A DNA stretch of 64,000 bases, from assembly GCA_963971285.1 (NCBI GenBank), contig OZ020244.1, forward strand, positions 30,380,001 through 30,444,000. The letters run 5' to 3'. The notes under the pieces were generated by a model. The model saw nothing but the letters and a program-made list of their open reading frames with translations, ran no database searches and was not told the DNA's origin. How positions within the stretch are numbered: position 1 is the stretch's first letter; the number at the start of each line of letters is the position of its first letter. The DNA comes from Astropecten irregularis (taxonomy: Eukaryota; Echinodermata; Asteroidea; Paxillosida; Astropectinidae). This document shows positions 62,225 to 64,000 of this stretch, piece by piece. Position numbers and translations under genes: made by a program.

Positions 62225-64000
62225 GACACTTGAGCAGTAGTACCGGTTGAGCAGTAGTGTCGGTGGAGGCAGTAGGCCCTTGAGCAGTAGGCCTTGTGCC
62301 AATATGAGGGAGTAGACTCTTGAGCAGTAGGCCTAGTGCCAATATGAGCGAGTAGACTCTTCTACAGTAGGCATAGTGCCAATATAAGGGAGTAGACTGT
62401 TCTACAGTAGGCCTAGTGCCAATGAGGGATTAGACTCTTGAGCAGTAGACCTAGTGTCAATATGAGGGAGTAGACTCTTGAGCAGTAGGCATAGTGCCAA
62501 TATAAGGGAGTAGACTCTTGTACAGTAGGCCTTGTGCCAATATGAGGGAGTAGACTCTTGAGCAGTAGGCCTTGTGCCAATATGAGGGAGTAGACTCTTG
62601 AGCAGTAGGCCTAGTGCCAATATGAGGGAGTAGACTCTTGAGCTAGCTAGGCCTAGTGCCAATATAAGCGAGTAGACTCTTGAGCAGTAGGCCTAGTGCC
62701 AATATGAGGGAGTAGACTCTTGAGCAGTAGGCCTAGTGTCAATATGAGGGAGTAGACTCTTGTACAGTAGGCCTAGTGCCAATATGAGGGAGTAGACTCT
62801 TGAGCAGTAGGCACAGTGCCAATATGAGCGAGTAGACTCTTGTACAGTAGGCCTAGTGCCAATATGAGGGAGTAGACTCTTGAGCAGTAGGCCTTGTGCC
62901 AATATGAGGGAGTAGACTCTTGAGCTTGCTAGGCCTAGTGCCAATATGAGCGAGTAGACTCTTGAGCAGTAGGCCTAGTGCCAATATGAGGGAGTAGACT
63001 CTTGAGCAGTAGGCCTAGTGCCAATATGAGGGAGTAGACTCTTGAGCAGTAGACCTAGTGCCAATATGAGGGAGTAGACTCTTGAGCAGTAGGCCTAGTG
63101 CCAATATGAGGGAGTAGACTCTTGAGCTAGCTAGGCCTAGTGCCAATATGAGCGAGTAGACTCTTGAGCAGTAGGCCTAGTGCCAATATGAGGGAGTAGA
63201 CTCTTGAGCAGTAGACCTAGTGTCAATATGAGGGAGTAGACTCTTGAGCAGTAGGCCTAGTGCCAATATGAGGGAGTAGACTCTTGAGCAGTAGGCATAG
63301 TGCCAATATGAGGGAGTAGACTCTTGAGCAGTATGCCTAGTGCCAATATGAGGGAGTAGACTGTTGAGCAGTAGGCCTAGTGCCAATATGAGGGAGTAGA
63401 CTCTAGAGCAGTAGTCCTAGTGCCATTATGAGGGAGTAGACTCTTGAGTAGTAGGCATAGTGCCAGTATCAGGGAGTAGACTCTTGAGCAGTAGGCCTAG
63501 TGCCAACATGAGGGAGTAGACTCTTGAGCAGTAGGCCTAGTGCCAATATAAGGGAGTAGACTCTTTAGCAGTAGGCCTAGTGCCAACATGAGGGAGTAGA
63601 CTCTTGAGCAGTAGGCCTAGTGCCAATATAAGGGAGTAGACTCTTGAGCAGTAGACCATTCATTCTTATTTTTGACTGAGGGCGTAGACTATTAAGTAGC
63701 AGTGGTGGTTGAGGAAGTAGACCCTTGAGCAGCAGTGGTGGTTGAGGCAGTAGACTCTTGAGCAGTAGTGTCGGTTGAGGCAGTAGACTCTTGAGCAGTA
63801 GTGTCGGTTGAGGCAGTAGACCCTTGAGCAGTAGTGTCGGTTGAGGCAGTAGACTCTTGAGCAGTAGTGTCGGTTGAGGCAGAAGACTCTTGAGCAGTAG
63901 TGTCGGTTGAGGCAGAAGACTCTTGAGCAGTAGTGTTGGATGAGATAGAGAACTCTTGACTAGTGGTGTTGAATGATGGAGTAGATTCTTGACCAGTAGT
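62225..64000. repeat. 40-bp and 33-bp minisatellite array running off the window
   Basis: From about 62275 to 63655 the unit AGTAGACTCTTGAGCAGTAG, GCCTAGTGCCAATATGAGGG repeats about 34 times (40 bp). From about 63690 to the window end a related 33-bp unit (CAGTAGACTCTTGAGCAGTA, GTGTCGGTTGAGG) takes over; one or two such units also lie at about 62225-62280. A 3- to 4-bp longer variant (GAGCTAGCTAGG) occurs near 62641, 62925 and 63126. Open frames on the minus strand are repeat artefacts. Confidence 0.95.

Noticed and set aside
62402-63386. Several repetitive frames rich in LLKSLLPHIGTR
   Set aside because: They are translations of the 40-bp minisatellite.

Overview
This is eukaryotic nuclear DNA with long introns, GT-AG splice sites and dense short interspersed repeats. 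The proteins match deuterostome families closely, a short TTAGGG run is present at about 40.08 kb, and the window is crowded with small palindromic elements and tRNA-derived SINEs. Together these suggest a marine invertebrate deuterostome, most likely an echinoderm. The species cannot be fixed from sequence alone.

Four conserved genes are present, and I traced their exons by reading splice sites and keeping phase across every junction. From left to right: (1) the 3' two thirds of ACTR8 (INO80 subunit ARP8), plus strand, 241-6294; (2) a complete selenoprotein K gene (SELENOK), minus strand, 15341-11864, with an in-frame UGA selenocysteine codon, a 19-nt microexon and a convincing form-2 SECIS element at about 9521-9571; (3) a complete KIN (KIN17) gene, minus strand, 24367-17227, 10 exons, 413 aa; (4) a complete AASS gene (bifunctional lysine-ketoglutarate reductase / saccharopine dehydrogenase), minus strand, 56814-28650, 21 coding exons, 943 aa. 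ACTR8 and SELENOK converge tail to tail and are neighbours in human too (3p21.1). The four proteins do not form one pathway: chromatin remodelling, ER quality control, DNA/RNA metabolism and mitochondrial lysine breakdown.

Most other sequence is repetitive. There are two tRNA-derived SINE families and at least eight families of MITE-like palindromic elements; several share the terminus GGGGCCAATTTCATGAAA although their interiors are unrelated. There is a degraded LINE 3' end at 45.8-46.4 kb. Minisatellites occur at 31.66-32.41 kb (54 bp), 35.06-35.52 kb (about 25 bp), 36.67-37.50 kb (about 140 bp, derived from a MITE) and 62.27-64.0 kb (40 and 33 bp). A (CCCAAG)n hexamer tract of about 32 units lies at 51.91-52.11 kb. 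Three of these arrays lie at AASS splice sites, and one supplies the 3' splice-site context of an exon.

No bacterial-type operon, CRISPR array or bona fide tRNA/rRNA gene was seen. The most unusual genuine system is the selenocysteine recoding unit of SELENOK, which a standard gene caller would truncate. A possible unrecognised two-exon microprotein gene lies at 25452-25971. The right-hand 7 kb (57-64 kb) holds no gene that I can support.
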